64,000 nucleotides of DNA from UBA8199 sp964507045 (GTDB lineage Bacteria; Verrucomicrobiota; Verrucomicrobiia; Limisphaerales; UBA8199), in contig CAZDOO010000025.1 of the NCBI GenBank assembly GCA_964507045.1, positions 1-64,000 of the forward strand, in the 5' to 3' direction. Below the pieces are notes generated by a model. That model saw only the letters and a list, made by a program, of their open reading frames with translations. It was not told where the DNA came from and did not search any database. The position numbers were made by a program, and so were the translations under genes. Shown here piece after piece: positions 62,644 through 64,000 of this stretch (the first letter of the stretch is position 1; each line of letters starts with the position of its first letter).

Positions 62644-62674
62644 GCTGGGCGGCAGGGCGGGGCTTGGTGACGCC
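62644..62674 (-). repeat. Inverted partial copy of the coding region of the 62978 gene
   Basis: These 31 bp are complementary to 63155-63185 with one mismatch. Read on the minus strand they give GVTKPRPAAQRDT, matching GVTKPRPAAQQET in the 62978 protein, which suggests a fragmentary inverted duplication. Confidence 0.7.
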
Positions 62675-62841
62675 TACCGAACAGGCCAGCAACAGAGGCA
62701 CCCCCCAAGGAGCGGCAGGAAGCGGACTCTCAGGTCGTCAGGCGACCACGACGGACGCCCCAGCTTGCTTCCGCATGGTGCCTCGTCTCCATCGCGGTGG
62801 GGTTCTTGTTGATGTCGTGTTCATGTTTCTTGTTTCAGTCA

Positions 62842-62954
62842 TCTTTGCCCTTCACCGCGCGGCGTACGGCGTGGGGGCCGGACGTGGTGCCCTCTGAAGA
62901 TCACTCCCACTGGCCGCCCACGCCTGCCGCGCTCTGTTGGTGAAAGGGCAAAGA
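62842..62954 (+). ncRNA. Candidate radC-motif-like leader RNA (element B)
   Basis: This is the second copy of the 60518 element. Outer helix: tctttgcccttcacc (62842-62856) with ggtgaaagggcaaaga (62939-62954), one bulge. Middle: gcgcggc/gccgcgc (62857-62863 with 62926-62932). Inner: ggcgtggg/cccacgcc (62868-62875 with 62917-62924). The core 62874-62919 repeats the 46-nt core of element A with conserved ends. The helix sequences differ from A but stay paired. An A-rich leader and ATG 62978 follow. Confidence 0.6.
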
Positions 62955-62977
62955 AGCCCGAAACAAAAAAACAAAAT

Positions 62978-63229
62978 ATGAACACTACAGACATCAACAA
63001 GAACCTCACCGCGCCGTCCGTCACCATCGCTCCCCGCAATCCAGCTCGGGGCGTCCTCACCTTCGTGGTCACACTTACCACCTTCAAGGATGTCCGCTCC
63101 TATCCCTGCCGCTCCCTGGAGAGTGCCACCAAGCTGGCCGAGAGATTCATTGCCGGCGTCACCAAGCCCCGCCCCGCCGCCCAGCAAGAGACCACCCCCG
63201 CGCCCGAGCCCCAGCCCGTGGCCGCATAG
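62978..63229 (+). CDS. Small protein of unknown function under element B
   Basis: The 83-residue protein has a beta-like N-terminal half (SVTIAPRNPARGVLTFVVTLTTFKDVRSYPC), a helix (LESATKLAERFIAG) and a Pro/Ala/Glu-rich tail. No known family. The A-rich leader resembles that of radC. An intrinsic terminator follows directly, so it is a single-gene transcript with its own leader element. Confidence 0.65.
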   Translation: MNTTDINKNLTAPSVTIAPRNPARGVLTFVVTLTTFKDVRSYPCRSLESATKLAERFIAGVTKPRPAAQQETTPAPEPQPVAA

Positions 63230-63236
63230 GTCTCAC

Positions 63237-63266
63237 ATCCCTGGCTTCGGTCAGGGATCTTTTTTT
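63237..63266 (+). terminator. Intrinsic terminator after the 62978 gene
   Basis: The stem atccctg/cagggat (63237-63243 with 63252-63258) with loop gcttcggt is followed by a run of seven T. It begins 8 bp after the stop. Confidence 0.85.
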
Positions 63267-63450
63267 CGCTCGCGAACAGAACCAACCCCAAACCGCTCAC
63301 TCCCCCGGCCAGGCCTCACGCCGTCACTCCGCCTGCTTGCGCACGCCTCGCGCCGTCATTCGGCCTGCTGCTCCGTTCGCTCCCCCACCCACCCCCAATG
63401 CTCGACCCCCTCCGTCCCCAGGGGGTCTGCGCTCAAAGCCCGGAAGCAAC

Positions 63451-63824
63451 GTGTCCACCATGGTGGACACTGGGTGCCTGACCACAGCATGTCATCGCCT
63501 GAGCCGAGGGGGGAGAACTCCGCGTGACAAAGTGGGAACCATGGTGCCAGCTCAGGCAGCCGCCAGGCCCGCGGTCGCAAAGGTCAACAATTGGTGACTC
63601 CACGGGAAAAGTGTCAACCATGGTTGTCATCCAACCTCCAGCCCGGGGCGGCCTAGGCGGTGGCGTTTGGCACATGTCACCTCGTGGTGACATCCTGCGA
63701 CAGGGCCGCCGCCGATCGTTGGTGAGCAGCCAGCCTGACGACGAGCACAATTGTGCTCACTCTCGAAAGTGTCCACAAAAGTGGACACTTTCGCCGTTTC
63801 ACCTCCTAAAATGCGCTATAGCGC
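63451..63824. repeat. Array of about eight dyad-symmetric sites
   Basis: Dyads lie at 63451-63470 (gtgtccaccatggtggacac, perfect), 63535-63548, 63583-63598, 63611-63630, 63674-63693, 63743-63758 (gagcacaattgtgctc, perfect), 63764-63793 (13-bp arms, loop aaaa) and 63813-63824 (gcgctatagcgc). Four or five share a half-site like TGTC(C/A)(A/C)C. The DNA between and after them to 64000 has no convincing gene. Confidence 0.7.
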
Positions 63825-63967
63825 GTCGCCATTCTGGCGGCTACCCACTAGCCACTCACCCTGAACGGCCCTTCAAAGCCCCGCCACAGCCCTTCCAGCT
63901 CGATTAAAGCCCTATTAGCGGCCCAGACTTTACTCTCGACCAAATGCCGGGACGCGCCCTTTGAGAC

Positions 63968-64000
63968 TCGCACACACGGCGCCAAAGGCCGTGTGTGCGA
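63968..64000. terminator. 13-bp hairpin at the window end
   Basis: tcgcacacacggc (63968-63980) pairs with gccgtgtgtgcga (63988-64000) around a 7-nt loop. It may extend beyond the window. It could be a terminator for an unseen gene or another dyad site. Confidence 0.5.

Noticed and set aside
62160..62897. 245-codon plus-strand open frame
   Set aside because: It overlaps the zinc-ribbon gene in another frame, the terminator-like hairpin and element B, and has low-complexity composition.
63230..64000. Several open frames of 74-145 codons over the dyad array
   Set aside because: They cross the terminator at 63237-63266 or the palindromes, and their composition is unlike real proteins in the window.

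Overview
The window looks like a chromosomal stretch of a Verrucomicrobiota bacterium, probably a Limisphaerales/Pedosphaera-like lineage (inference). The signs are moderate-to-high GC, pseudopilin-type surface proteins with the FTLIELLVVIAIIAILAALLLPAL head, PEP-CTERM tails, long secreted proteins with LamG and beta-helix modules, many sugar hydrolases, and no SusC/SusD-like pair. No rRNA or tRNA gene was recognised.

Layout. 1-3.1 kb: the end of an upstream gene, an MFS transporter and an unusual LuxR-type regulator. 3.2-9.3 kb: a pseudopilin-like protein, a zinc-ribbon lipoprotein, a double-LamG protein and a GH9 enzyme. 9.3-9.6 kb: a long perfect inverted repeat with 11-bp tandem repeats between convergent genes. 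9.6-16.1 kb: a three-gene minus-strand operon of exported, glycosidase-like proteins, one fused to an FGE/SUMF1-like domain. 16.1-17 kb: two 146-bp direct repeats. 17-21 kb: a regulatory-like exported protein and an MmeI-like single-chain restriction-modification enzyme carrying an in-frame palindromic insertion. 21.5-26 kb: a NarL-type two-component pair next to two paralogous exported proteins, one with a PEP-CTERM tail. 26-30 kb: a beta-rich surface protein, a second pseudopilin-like protein and a lipoprotein.

30-57.5 kb is a plus-strand polysaccharide-degradation locus: GH35, a six-hairpin lipoprotein, GH127, a deacetylase-like protein, a GH27/36-like enzyme, DUF1080, two GH31 enzymes, a beta-helix protein with a carbohydrate-binding tail and a 1415-residue multidomain surface protein. 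Together these suggest removal of galactosyl, arabinosyl and glucosyl/xylosyl groups from a branched plant or algal polysaccharide (inference). Two decayed fragments (43.8 and 57.6 kb) derive from neighbouring genes or their paralogs.

58-64 kb differs sharply: a HigB/HigA-type toxin-antitoxin pair with a promoter-embedded operator, a mobile-element RadC, small orphan proteins (one DUF6573-like) and long non-coding stretches full of hairpins. This is probably a mobile or plasmid-derived element (inference). It holds the most interesting signals. Two leader elements, at 60.52-60.65 and 62.84-62.95 kb, share a 46-nt core and a three-helix architecture with compensatory changes, and each lies just upstream of a start codon (RadC in the first case). 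An array of about eight dyads sits at 63.45-63.82 kb. All calls come from reading the sequence; no database search was run.
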